Notes: generated by a model from the sequence alone, not told the origin. 34,294 nt of DNA from Heterostelium multicystogenum (GCA_003667245.1 RCNN01000364.1:1-34294); one strand, 5' to 3'. Numbered from the stretch's first letter, positions 1 to 11,649 are shown. Translations and numbers: made by a program.

Positions 1-858
1 ATGAAGATGGGGAGGATGAAAGATGATTGGGAGGATGATGAAACATTGCTATTGATTTGTTTTGTTGTTGCTGCTGCTGTTTTGATTGTTTACAACAGTC
101 GAGGATGGGGAAGAAGATAGATTAACTGAATTTCTTTGAGATGTATTAACATTTGAATTTGATGTTGTTGTTGTGGTGCTAGTTGGAACATTAATTAAAA
201 TTGGTTGTGTATCGTTGTTAGCCTTGTAGTTTGGAGAATTTAAATAGCCATAGTATCTATTGATGTATGAGAAGTTACTAGTCCATGATTATGAGTATTT
301 AAATTGTTGTTGTTATTATTATTATTATTGTTGTTATTTGATCGCAAAGCAGTACTTGTAGTTTGTATTAAAGATGTCAAAATCAATGCGGGGGATTGGT
401 AGCGAGATTATTGATAACTGTGGAATCATTTGCTGAACGAATTGATGTTGATATAGTGACTACAAAACAATTGAATCCATCGCATGCCATTAGTATTATT
501 ATTGTTGTTATTATTTGATTTAAAGCTGCTGTTATTATTGGTGCTGTTTGATTTACAATTGTTATTGGCTATTTATGCCACCAATTGTTGATGAATTGAT
601 TAAAGTTTACTTTTGGGACGACTGATAATCTAAGAATTTGTTGTTGAGTCTCTTGCAAGAAGATGAAAGCTTCCCTAACTCTTCATCACTTGAAATGGTG
701 ATATTGTCACCACCACTCAATCAGATATGTAATAACAAATTGCTCAACCAAATCGAATAACTCTGTCAGCTTCTAGCCAACGATCCAAATGTAGGCTGAG
801 TGTCAAAAGAAAATCTTCTAACATCACCTTCATAACAGACTTTGAATGTAAATGTCAT
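1..858 (-). CDS. PB1-domain protein, 5' part, frame-broken, runs off left edge
   Basis: Not recognised beyond its first domain. The start codon is at 858-856 and the first residues read MTFTFKVCYEGDVRRFSF, the basic-cluster strand of a PB1 domain. After shifts near 765, 715 and 675 the same strand gives LTELFDLVEQ, then an acidic OPCA-type motif (GDNITISSDEEL), then FIFLQETQQQILRLSVVP, which is the rest of the fold. PB1 domains mediate head-to-tail protein pairing in signalling and autophagy adaptors. Downstream (about 600 to 1) the strand encodes Asn/Ser/Thr-rich low complexity with more frame changes, typical of dictyostelid linkers; the C-terminus lies outside the window. Having both the basic cluster and the OPCA motif makes it a type I/II PB1. 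The many shifts could mean a pseudogene, but neighbouring conserved genes carry similar ones. Domain call fairly sure; gene identity unknown. Confidence 0.6.
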
Positions 859-1569
859 TTATTATCTCTATAATACAAATATTAATATATTATATTTACT
901 GTGAAATTCTTTTTTCTATTATATATTTCAAACTAAATGATGGTATAGAATGTATGTTATATTATTATAATAATTGTTTTTATTTATTAATAGAGATTAG
1001 AATAATATAATATAAATATTATATATAATATAAATAAATAATTTAGAGATAAATATAAAAGTTGAACTTTAAAAATAGACAGAAAGAGAGAAGAGATTGC
1101 AAGATAGAAGATAAGATAAAAACAAGATAATAATTTAATATTCGATTATAATTATTATTATATTTATTATTATTCTATCTGTTGCTTGTTTATTATTGTG
1201 TTGATATTATTATTCAATTAATCGTTTTGATATTGTTTAATTATTATTTATTCAAATTAAATTAAATTATGTTGTATAGTGTGATAAGGTGTGCGTCTGT
1301 GAGTGTGTGTGTGGTTGAGTTTACAACTATTAAAGTGTTCTTTTCTTTACTTTATGAACTATGCACTCTTTCTTAAGAAATTGGAATACAACAACTAATA
1401 AATTAGCTAAAAATTCAAAGATATGTGTTTGGCGTTGTGTAGTGGATGGCGGTGTTGCTTTTCAATAGAAAACAAAAAAAATTAATTTAATTTAAAATAT
1501 ATATATTAAATTAATTAAATCTTTGATTTTGGATTCCTAAGAATGATCTATGTGTGTGTGGTGTGGTGG
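859..1569. other. AT-rich intergenic region with TG-repeat patches
   Basis: No credible coding stretch on either strand. It is mostly A+T, with short TG/GT-rich patches near 1290-1315 and 1549-1575. It contains the 5' flank of the minus-strand PB1 gene. Confidence 0.6.
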
Positions 1570-1790
1570 TGCAGGCTTTGCACAAAAATAAACAAGAAGA
1601 GAAGTATCAGACTATTTTCTTGAGACCATGCAACACTGGGTTGCTTATGATCAAAGTCATTCAACTCATATACCACGGTATCAGCAATAATCAATTTCCG
1701 TAGTTTTCTCGATCTTTGAATCTTAAGACATCGACGTTGCTAACCATCAAATGTAATAATTGTCATATATACTGTACATTGGTCCTGTTT
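1570..1790 (-). other. Possible coding remnant or downstream exon, unrecognised
   Basis: On the minus strand a frame stays open for about 75 codons apart from one TAG near 1738. It reads DQCTVYMTIITFDG, then the stop, then QRRCLKIQRSRKLRKLIIA and DTVVYELNDFDHKQPSVAWS. The composition looks like protein rather than random AT-rich sequence. It lies directly downstream of the acetyltransferase stop. It could be a last exon of that gene, part of a separate small gene, or chance. I do not recognise the family. Confidence 0.25.
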
Positions 1791-1791
1791 A

Positions 1792-3271
1792 TTATATATT
1801 ATTATTACTACTATTACTACTACTTTTACTAATAATATTACCATTGGCAACGGTTGCAGTCAACTGAGAAGTAGTTTGCGAAATGTGTATTTTACTTTTT
1901 ACACTTTCATTTGTATCTCCTCTAGGATTATTATTATTATTATTGTTGTTGTTGTGGTTTGGAAAGTTTTATATTTATACTATGGATATTGTTATTTGAG
2001 TTTTGATTGTACCTATCTTTAGATTTATCTTTTTCTTTGTCATTGTCATCATCGTCTTCGTCATCATCAGAGTTGTTATTATATAGTGATAAAGAGGAGA
2101 ACCATTGCGCCCAGCTGTTTTGGTTCTCTTTCCTTAGTGATTTAAGCATCCTTAGTGCATCGTATTTAACTGATTCTATAAAGTAGTAGTCATTGATACG
2201 CTCACTAACTGTGAATCCATTGCGATGGTAGAAATCCAATGCCTCCTTATTCAAGCATTTCACATGCAGCGACACCAAAGTACAGCTTACATTGCTCAGT
2301 TCTTTACATATTTTCTTGATTTGAATGCGACACAAATGATTGATGCATCAATCACGTCGTGATACAATGTTAATATTATAGTGATGATTCGCTTGATGAC
2401 TGCGTGGATCTGAGTGGAGATTAACATACATTTAATAGATTCCTACCAATGCCTAGACCTCTATATTTATCTTTTACTCCGAGTGTCAGGATATATCCTT
2501 CGACTTGACTGAAAAACATTGTACATATTCCAGTTTCTCTGGTGACTCTGGCCGTTGCAACACCTATAATCTCCTCTCTATGTTGAGCATTGCTTGTTTT
2601 GTATTTGCTACTCTCTACAGATGACGTTGACGACGTAGAAGAGTTTGAGGCTGTCGACGACGTTGATTCATTTCGATCATCTTCACTATCATATCCACCA
2701 TTCGTTTCGCTCGAGTCATTGCTCTCTTCAACCAACGGCTGAGCTGCTACTTCCTCCTCCACCTCATGTACAATGACAGCCAAAACCGACAGGAAGCAAT
2801 TATTCCACAGTTTATCATAGAATGAATTCCTATATTTAACGGGGAACAGTTCATTCTAAATTTAGATTGATTCAATTCATATTGGAATTAGTTATATAAT
2901 GTCTTCCTGATGATCATGATGATGATGAAGATTATTGAATTGATTAAATGGTATAATACCTGTAGAATTCTTAGATTATAAACATCTCTCTTTTCAAAAG
3001 GCCTATATACAATTGGTGGTAGTTGTTTCTTTGTCTGATGAATGACATGATTGTAGTTGCTACTACCTCTACTACTGCTATTGATATTATTATTATTTAC
3101 AGATGTCTGGCTTGGAGTAGAGGCAGATGCCGATATTTCATTTATATTAGAAGGTGTAGGTTCAGCAGCAAACTCTAGAGTACCATCGATTGTATTAAGT
3201 CTAGACTTTCGATCACTTTCATCTGTATAAGCATGTTGTTGTTGTTCATTATTTAATCTTTTTCTATTCAT
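1792..3271 (-). CDS. N-terminal acetyltransferase, NAA50/NAA60-like (GNAT fold)
   Basis: Predicted GNAT enzyme that moves acetyl from acetyl-CoA to protein N-termini. Exon 1 (3271-2960) ends in YRPFEKRDVYNLRILQ; a 104-base GT-AG intron (2959-2856) joins it to NELFPVKYRNSFYDKLW in exon 2 (2855-2430). Exon 2 ends with the acetyl-CoA-binding loop YRGLGIGRNLLN (Q/RxxGxG/A motif). Exon 3 starts near 2332 and carries VSLHVKCLNKEALDFYHRNGF and NDYYFIESVKYDALRML, matching the C-terminal half of NAA50 and NAA60. Oddities: an acidic, Ser-rich insert of about 60 residues inside the fold; no in-frame AG acceptor before exon 3, so a base is probably missing; and a frame slip at the CAA/AAT repeat near 1940, after which coding continues to TAA at 1794-1792. 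NAA50 fits slightly better than NAA60. 5' UTR has an ATCT repeat. Confidence 0.75.
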
Positions 3272-3554
3272 CTATCTATCTATCTTTCTAATTACTAATA
3301 TAACAAACATAACACTACAACAGCTACATAAATAAACACATAATCTTATCTTATCTAATTTTTAACTTATCACTTTAAATTTAGATTACTAAAACAAACA
3401 AATATGTATTATTAATAAAAGTTTACTTTTTTATTATCATTATTGTTGGATTGATTTTGTGGTTAGAATCTTATCTTTGCAGAATTACATTAGCAAAAAA
3501 TAAATACACAAATAGATATTAAAAAACGATTCTGATGATGATGATAAATAGATC

Positions 3555-6500
3555 TTATCTTCTTGCTTTTTTGGTCCAGTAGACAAATGCGAGAATTAAA
3601 ATGATGGAAGAAGCCCAGTATGCTGCTAGAATACCAAAGTTACGCCAACGATTCTCGTACTTCCAGTCGAGGGTGCTGTAGTACTCTTCGCCGTTCTTGT
3701 AGATGCAGTATCCGCATTCAGTGGGGTTATTGTTCATGATGTCTACTCTGCCCGGTGCATTTTGGGTGAATTCTCGGGTGTAGCTTTCGCAGGTTTGATT
3801 GGCTGGTGCGGTGAATCGGATATAGTCTTCGAGGCTGCACTGCACATCGATGTGCTTGAGGATACTCGTGACTATGCCCTCGAGCAGATATTTGGCGGGA
3901 TTAAGATGGTACATCCAGTGTCGGAAGAATGCTGGTAGCAATGCATAGGGGACCTGCACACCACAGAACAAGAAGATGAAGAAAAGCAGGATGGGCAGTG
4001 CCGCTATTGAAATACCAATGTCGAAGCACATTGCGCCAAGCGCCTGACTAAATGACACAATATAGAGTCCAAACATGGCGTGGATAAACCAGTAGTAGAA
4101 TCCGGATTCTGCATTATACTCAAGACCGGCGGTCCAGTAGGTCGCAAAGAAGAAGAGTGTCGTCGATATCACTACGTAGGGCATCTCCACCGCTACGATG
4201 GCCAATGAGAAGCTGTGCCAAGAGTAGTACTTGCTGGCGTAGTCACGGATGAAGAAGTTCTTTTGGATGAAGAATTGTGGCAAGACCAAATAGATCAGAA
4301 GTACACCTAGTACCATACCTTGCCAGAGGAAGAATACTCTTTGGTTCATGTCGGAGGACGAGTTTTCTAGCTGATAGAATGTGAAACCGACAATCAATCC
4401 AGAAAGAATCGATTGGGCAAAAGATCCAATGGTATATTGTGGATCTCTCCACCAGATTAAATTGAATCGCTTGTAAACTTCAATGAATTGAGTAGTGAAG
4501 CCAGTTGCAAATTCACGTGGTACTGCATTCTTGACATTGTTTGAGCTTACATACTTGGCTAGCTCTTGCTCAGTCTTAAGGAGAGCAAGTTCAGATTTCA
4601 CACTTGAATGTTCAGGCGAACTCCTCCAAATAGCGCTCCAATCAAAGTCGGTCTTTCCATGGACACCTGCACCAATAACATCAAGGATATACTCTGCTGG
4701 ATTCTCCGATGGATCACATTCTCTTCCACCATTTCTTACAAAATAGTTGATCAAAGTCGATGAATTCTCGCCAATATCACCGAAATAAACAACCTTTCCA
4801 CCCCTTGCTAACAGGAGAAGTCGATCAAAGTATTCAAACAAAACAGGCGATGGTTGATGAATAGTACAGATCAATGGCATACCAGCATCAGCAAGCTTTC
4901 GGATAAATTTGATAATATTATAGGAGGATTGGGCATCGAGACCAGAGGTTGGTTCGTCAAGGAAAAGTATATGTGGCTTAGCTACCAATTCAAGTCCAAT
5001 GGTAAGACGCTTTCTTTCTTCAACAGAGATACCCACACCTGTTTCCAAACTTCCAACTAGAGCATCACCAAGATGTTTCATCTCCATCATCTCCAACACA
5101 TGTTCAACATAGTCTAGTTTTTCTTGAAGTGGAATTTCAGGTTCTTGTCTGAGCTTGGCAGAGAATATAAGTGCTTCTCGAACAGTCAAACCAGGATTAT
5201 GAACATCCATTTGTTCAACATAGCCAGTGATACGTTCAAAATCGATTTCCAGAGGCTTTCCATTGAGTGCTGAATCACCTTGAACAATGCCAATGGTCTT
5301 ACGTTTGGCCAACACATCAAGCAATGTAGTTTTACCAGCACCGGATGATCCCATCAAAGCTGTCATTTGACCTGGCTTGATCCAACCGAAGCAGTCGTCG
5401 AGAAGTAACTTTTGTCCAATTTCGGGAACAGGAACAGTGTAGTTGATATTCTCCCATGTGAAGATACCTCCATGAATCTTGAGTGAATCTTTCATGTTGG
5501 ATGTGGCTTGCTGGACAATTTTGTTCTGATTACGCTCCTCCTCGACATCATTCAACTTTGGTGCTTTTCCTTTCTTGTAAACTTTGTGAGTGTATCCACC
5601 AGAGGTCCAGTCGAAATATTCAATGGCAAATATGTTCAGTGCAATATAGAATATCCAGAGAAGATAGATTGCAATTACATTAATGGCACGCTCACTGACT
5701 TTAAAGTCAAAGGTATTAAGTAGATATACTTCACCAGAAACCTCCATCTGGCCTTCAATGGAACCAGCTACTGGACAAATTCTATGGCTACTATCGGTAT
5801 AGCTTGGACCAAAAGGAATGGCAGAGTGTGCGCATGAAAAGGTTTGATCTTTGAACTCATTAGTCATCAGTGCTTTAAACGCATATCCAAGTGGATTGAC
5901 CCAGAAGAACCATTTGAACCATGGATGCATTTTGTTATAGGGAATAGTATATCCAAAGTAGTTGACCATGAAAATGAAGACGAAATTCATTAAATTTTGA
6001 CCAGCAAACAGAGTTGGTGTAAAGTTACCGAATCCACGATACAATGATCCTGCTGCAAGGACGACACCCATCAATGTGAAAGCAAAGATAAAGAACTTTC
6101 CAGCATTATAGTCCAATCCATACATGAAATAGGCAATGATTGAATGAAAAAAAGCTTGGGCAAATGCAAATGGAATGTCAACCAATACTTGTGAAATCAA
6201 AAAGGCAGATGGACGATACAATGCATAGGATTTGTGTTTCTGGAGGATACGTCTACCATTGAATGTTGCATGGAGATTGCCACTGGACATGATACACATA
6301 AAGATAACTGATGAAAAGATTGCACCACCTCTTGTGAACAAACCATCGGTTGTCTTGTCCAATTTGAAATAGACTCCACCAAAGATAAAAGAGAGAATGA
6401 AAACCGTTAAGAAAAGTGATACCAAGCTAAATTTATCACCATAGCTTAATTGGAATTGACGTTTGGTCAAAGCAATACATTGAGTGATAAAGCTAGAGGT

Positions 6501-7988
6501 ATATGGTGATTTTTTGGAACTGGTTCTACTCTTTTCATTTCTGATCTGCTCAATGAATTCGATCGATGGTTGCTCCTTCTCGACAGTTGCTTCATAGAGC
6601 TGCTGAGCCTCCATTTGCTCTTTGAACAATGCAGAGTTCTTCCATGCTTCTTCAAGATCACCGGATGTCTCTGGAACACGACCTTCAAAGCCTGGACGAA
6701 CCAATCTTTCCTGTGGATTGGAAATACCAGTGAGGAAATCGGCAACAGATTTTCTTGGTTCACAATCGAAACCAAGATCCAAGAAATATTTTTTGGCAAG
6801 GTGAATTGGACCGAAATAAATACAACGACCTTTGTCAAGCACCATCACCTTATCAAACAAACTGTAAATCGAATCAGATGCTTGATAAAATGTGGCAATC
6901 GTTGTCTTGTGCAAAGTATCAGACATGATTCTCAATGACTTTGCATAATCGAGAGCAGAAGCAGCATCCAAACCACGAGTTGAAGAATCCCAACATGTTA
7001 TCGATGCTCCAGAAACCATTGCTTCGGTGATGGTCATTCTTTTACGCTCACCACCAGATAAACCTCTAACAAATTCATTTCCAACAATCTAAATGGTAGA
7101 ACACAATTAGTAAATGAATGAACTAGTATTATGCTAAATATATGGTATTTATACTTACAGTATTTCTTTGATTTACAAGACCATACATGGAAACTAATAG
7201 ATCATAGATTTTTGTACGGAAATTACGTTTGGTTTCTTCTGGTAAACGTTGACTTGGCGTTTTCAACTTCAAAGTAAAATCAAGTGTTTCGAAAACAGTA
7301 AGCGTTGGGTAATGGATATCTTCTTCTGGTGTATATATAGCTTCACCACGATATCTTGAAAACTCTTCAACTGGAATATTACCATATTTGATATCACCAG
7401 TAACATCAATATATGATTCAGTTTGATTGGAAATGACTCTCAACAAAGTGGAGCAGCCAGAACCAGGACGGCCCAAAACCAGCAACATTTTACCATCTTC
7501 AATATATCCATTGATATCATTTAAAATATTAAATGTTGTGATTTCATTTTTCCTAAATCTATTTAACCTATTATTAACTTTTGAAATTATAACTATAAAG
7601 CTTATATACTGACATATTTAAAGGATTTAATACTTTAATTAAAAATTTAAAAAGGAGTAGCGATATCGGCAATAATAGATTGAGAAGCACCTTGTCCAAC
7701 TACAGTTAAATTCCTTATGGAAACACCCATCTTCTTAGGCTTGCCTCCCATCTCTAATTTCATACGCTGAGAGTTTTCAAAATATTTTCTCAGGTTAATA
7801 TCGTCTTGGTTTTCTTGGACTCTTTCACCAAGCTCAATGTCATGGTCACCGGAATGGGTTTGGAGTGAATCTTTGAAAACAGGTCCACTTTTCAACTCTT
7901 TCTGAGTGTCATTGAACATTTGTTGACCATCTTCAACGGATGGTGTAGATCCAGTATTGATATTTAAATAAAAATTATTTGTCGACAT
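3555..7988 (-). CDS. Full-size ABC transporter, ABCG/PDR subfamily
   Basis: Membrane ATP-driven exporter of lipids or drugs, order NBD1-TMD1-NBD2-TMD2, about 1435 residues. Exons are 7988-7614, 7558-7159 and 7088-3555, with introns of 55 and 70 bases (donors GTCAGT, GTAAGT). A T-run near 7646 is one base too long, putting a false stop in exon 1; the frame restores as [17 protein letters not shown]1: Walker [10 protein letters not shown] (about residues 154-162), signature LSGGERKR (268-275), Walker [14 protein letters not shown]2: Walker [10 protein letters not shown] (about 840), [10 protein letters not shown] in place of the signature, Walker [14 protein letters not shown]-loop TIHQPS. NBD1 lacks the Walker A Lys and the catalytic Glu, while NBD2 lacks a good signature; this asymmetry is usual for PDR-type ABCG proteins and leaves one competent ATP site. 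Two blocks of hydrophobic segments follow the NBDs. It ends 284 bases upstream of the acetyltransferase, same strand. Substrate unknown. Confidence 0.93.
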
Positions 7989-9244
7989 AATTTTTATTTA
8001 AATTCATACAAACAAACTATATAAATATTTGGAGATATCAAAGTTATAATTTGATAAATATTTTATAAAGTATAATAATAATTATAAGTGTATATGATAA
8101 ATGATGGGAAATGTCAATTTTTCCAGTATTTATATCATTGGAGTGTTCCATCGATGAATCGATTGTCTTCATTAGTGAATTCACCTAATTAATTGATGTC
8201 CAGTCGTATTATATAATTTTATTGATATTTTTAAATAGTCATCAAGTTTAGGATAAAATAAAACTACCATTATATTTGGGTAGCCCAACCTAAACAACCC
8301 AATAATTTACATTATCCCAATTTGAGTATACTTTGTTCTTCCAAATCAGTTTAAGTGTCACTCAAAAACCAAAAAAATACAACAAAGGTTCAATTAAAGT
8401 TAAATTCTATTGATTTGGATGGTTTGTGTAGTTCCATATGTCATGTCAATCAACAAACATAGATAGTCAATAAAATTTGAATTCAAAAATTAACATTCCA
8501 AACAGTTGCTCCTCGTTTTGGGCGGCTTGTTTAGTTGCAAAATCTGTTTTAAGAATGACATCAAAATCTATAGAATGTGATTCCATTTCGAATTTTGGAG
8601 TCATACTTATTTTTCAGTTTTTTACGTTTACAGTCTGGTTGATATTTGAATTCTTAAAGAAGTTCAAATGTGCTTATCTTTTAAAAGCAATGTACATAAT
8701 CATTAATTCTCTAGAATGTGATTCTACTATCAAATGGAATGGGAAAATTAAATTTAATCTGTGGCTTTTGCTATAGTTCAACAAAATTAGCAATCCTCAA
8801 TTAAGTTTTTGTTAAATTTTGTTCAGTGGTTCTTGACACAATCATTGTAACCATCAACAATGTCATTTTCATTTTTATTATGGTTCATTGATTGATCCGA
8901 TCTATTCAATAAATATCATTTGGTACTTTAAATTTATTTAGAAAATTGATATGAAGTTGGAATTCACATTATTAAGACACGACTGATAATCCGTAAATTT
9001 ATATCTAATGTTTTCATTTTTATTTATGAAACAATTCACATACTACACTTAATACATAACAATACAAACATTAGATTCAAAAATGCCAAATTATGTAATT
9101 TACACCAAAAAATCTACATTGAGGTGATCTGGGAGAAAATAAGATGTTGAATAGGATTTGATTTGGATTCTTTTATTAATTAAATTGATACTAAATATTA
9201 TGATATTATTATTATTATTATTATTCTTATTATTATTATTATTA
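7989..9244. other. Intergenic region between ABCG and UNC50 genes
   Basis: This holds the 5' flank of the ABCG gene and the 3' flank of UNC50. It is AT-rich with an ATT microsatellite at about 9200-9247. A plus-strand open stretch at 8477-8776 lacks an ATG start and any family likeness. Two copies of TAGAATGTGATTC occur near 8571 and 8713. I see no supported gene. Confidence 0.6.
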
Positions 9245-9247
9245 TTT
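9200..9247. repeat. ATT trinucleotide microsatellite
   Basis: Near-uninterrupted ATT units with one CTT-like variant, just beyond the UNC50 stop. Such tracts are common in dictyostelid intergenic DNA. Confidence 0.85.
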
Positions 9248-9250
9248 ATT
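9245..9250 (-). promoter_or_regulatory. Polyadenylation signal for UNC50
   Basis: AATAAA on the minus strand, about 17 bases after the inferred UNC50 stop at 9267. Confidence 0.5.
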
Positions 9251-9266
9251 GAATTGGTTGTTCCTA

Positions 9267-10361
9267 TTATGTACTACCAAAATAAAAAGACATGACCTGT
9301 ACTGTGAAATTAAAAATTTAGGACAACGGCTGGTACGTACAATGCAAACAACAGAAGAATGGGATAGAGAAAAACTTTGGTATTTTTGAGAAATGGTAAA
9401 GCTAAGAACGATAAGGATCACATTAATATCAACTAATCAGATAGCAATTGAGCATTGAATGATAATAATAACCTACCATTGTATCCAAGAAAAGTTATGT
9501 AATAATAGTATACAAATGCCAAAAAAAACATTGAGTTTGAAAATATGGTTGCGACAAACTTGGAGGACATAAAATAATGGTAACAAGAAGAACTATCATG
9601 AGAGTCACTTCATATTAATACATTTGTTTTGTTTGGTGCTATAGTGCTGATCTTGATCTATGGATCTATCAGCATATAATAACTTACATGAATAACATAT
9701 AAAATGATGAATAATGGAAGAATGAATTACAATGAATATCGAAAGCATAGAGCCATTCCACTTTTTGATCAACACTGTGATGATGTGCAGACTCTCTAAG
9801 GAAGTGGTTTGAAACCCACCAACCAACTGTGGCAACAACCAATCCGATTGTTATAAAGTCGATAAACACTGCCCAAAACATTGTTCTAAACCAACATGCA
9901 AGCAGAGAAGTTAGATCGATGAATCTTATATACATACAAAGGCTAGTAGCCCGATTGCTAGAGATCTGATGACCGAAGTGAATTGATGACTTACTTTATA
10001 ATATGTACTATTGATAGATAATGAAAAACGATTGCATATGACATCGATGCTATTGACATAAAGAACACTAATATTACAACAAATGCAGGATCGTCACGTG
10101 CCCATTGATTCTTTGTCTCTGTATATGAATAGTTTCAGTTAGAACTCAACCATCTAGATATCTATCATTCTATCGTTGTATCTATCTGCATGCAAGTCAA
10201 ATCATACGTTTATGCCAAGAGGTGTTTCTATATACACGAGCAGGATTAAAACACAGGTAAAACATAATCCAAAAAGTATACTCTATATCCATCTGAGGAT
10301 AATGAAAGATCCTCCTAAAATACTCTGGAACAATACGTTTTATATCGCACCGAATCGCCAT
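9267..10361 (-). CDS. unc50: UNC50 homologue (Golgi/ER multi-pass protein), five exons
   Basis: UNC50 proteins sit in inner nuclear, ER or Golgi membranes and assist transport of selected membrane proteins. Exons: 10361-10208, 10118-9995, 9885-9688, 9592-9477, 9401-9267; all introns are GT-AG, 75 to 109 bases. Starts MAIRCDIKRIVPEYFRRIF. Diagnostic family blocks in order: QMDIEYTFWIMFYLC, QTKNQWARDDPAFVVI, MFWAVFIDFITIGLVVATV, VDQKVEWLYAFDIHCNSFF, YYYYITFLGYNALPFLKNT, LYPILLLFALYVP. Three single-base homopolymer errors must be allowed: a C missing near 9730, an extra T near 9575 and an extra T near 9313. With these the gene gives about 241 residues, close to plant and animal UNC50 (about 250-260), ending in a NFT...SFY block like other family members. 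Several hydrophobic segments fit 5-6 membrane spans. Divergent to the MED28-like gene, 438 bases away. Confidence 0.92.
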
Positions 10362-10799
10362 GCAGCGAAGTAGAAGTACGTGTTACGCCACCCAACATAT
10401 TACAACTACTACCTCTCTAAGTTGTGTAGAACTCTATTTTATCTATATTTAAAGTATAATCCAAGTATAACTATTTAACTCTAACTGACCACTACTAGTT
10501 TAATTAAACTAATTAAATCTCTGACTTTTGTATCTAATATCTAAAGGGTTATGATAATATCTATAATAATGGTATTTAGTTTAGACTGAAGTCAACAACA
10601 GCAACAATACGCAATAAGCCAAAGTTTAATTAAAACTTATGAAGAGAAGAAATTCGATAGTGCTAAAAAAATTCACTTTAAAATTTTGGTGTTGATGTGG
10701 CAGAGCTTGCTCTCATATATCTGTGTCAAACTTACTTAGTCAAAGATAAGCTCCGATTGCTTACTTACTGGCTTAATTTCAGCGTGCAGATCGATAGAT
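10362..10799. promoter_or_regulatory. Divergent promoter region, UNC50 (-) and MED28-like (+)
   Basis: This 438-base spacer separates the two start codons and must hold both promoters. It is AT-rich, and no defined element can be named. A plus-strand frame is open at about 10635-10735 without family likeness; I do not call it a gene. Confidence 0.5.
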
Positions 10800-11649
10800 A
10801 TGAGTGATGATAACACAACTAATGGGCAGTGGTACCTTCTGATACCACTGCAACTACTACAAACCACCACTGTTTCCGGCAATACTACAACTGCTGCACA
10901 TCACAATGGAATGAATGGTACCTCACATCATAACAACAACAACAGCAATAGTAGTAATAACAATAACACAAACACAAACAATACATCTATAAATGGTAAT
11001 GGTAACAATTTGAATCCATTTGAATTGTTGATGAAAGTAAACAGCAACCTTGAGGTATTCATACAATCATTAATATCAAGTGGTGAAGCTAAAGAGAAAA
11101 CCTACTCTGAAGGTAGATATTAAGGCCTTAATTGTAATCTCACCATATGAATGATTATTCTAATATTAAATCTATTATTAATACTATTCATTAGTGATCG
11201 AGAATAATATTGATAACCTTCTGAGTTCTATTGGTGATTTAGACAGTTACTTGAAATCTATACAATCAAAATACAATCAAAAGAAGGATTTAGATGTTAA
11301 ACAAGTATGTCATCAATTGATAACACTTCATACATCCTAACATGATCATATATACTAACAATTAGCGACCTTGAAGGAAATATTTAGAGTTAAGAAAGAG
11401 ATTGAGTCAAAAGATCTACTTATAGAGAAATATAAGAACAAGGTTAAGGAGTGGAAGGCCCATTTCGAACCAATCTACAGAGAGCAATACGAAATACTCA
11501 ATTCTTCGGGCCAGGTATTTAGTACTGCACTCGACGGAATACCATTTTCACAAATGCAAACACCAATACCAAACACACCATCGATCCTCTCATCACTTTC
11601 ACAAAGAACCCCACCCGCTTTCAATTTACCGGGTTCTTCTTTCTTATAA
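10800..11649 (+). CDS. med28: Probable Mediator subunit 28 (MED28-like coiled-coil protein)
   Basis: Mediator links transcription factors to RNA polymerase II; MED28 is a small head-module helical subunit. Exons 10800-11112, 11195-11304 and 11377-11649 give 231 residues with all junctions in frame. The N-terminal third is His/Asn/Thr low complexity. Then come helices NPFELLMKVNSNLEVFIQSL, ENNIDNLLSSIGDLDSYL and EIFRVKKEIESKDLLIEKYK, followed by NKVKEWKAHFEPI. The last helix resembles the MED28 block with ExxxKDxLxxKxxxKxxxW spacing. A Pro/Ser/Thr tail (TPIPNTPSIL) follows. The third exon has an earlier acceptor at 11364-11365 (TTAG), which would be out of frame and would add RPATLK-type residues; AAG at 11374-11376 keeps the frame. 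The WYLLIPLQLLQ stretch near the start is oddly hydrophobic and may reflect a local frame error. MED28 is the best guess; another short coiled-coil protein is possible. Confidence 0.55.

Noticed and set aside
8477..8776. Plus-strand 99-codon open frame
   Set aside because: No ATG start, no recognised domain, ordinary AT-rich hydrophobic composition; possible only as a decayed repeat.
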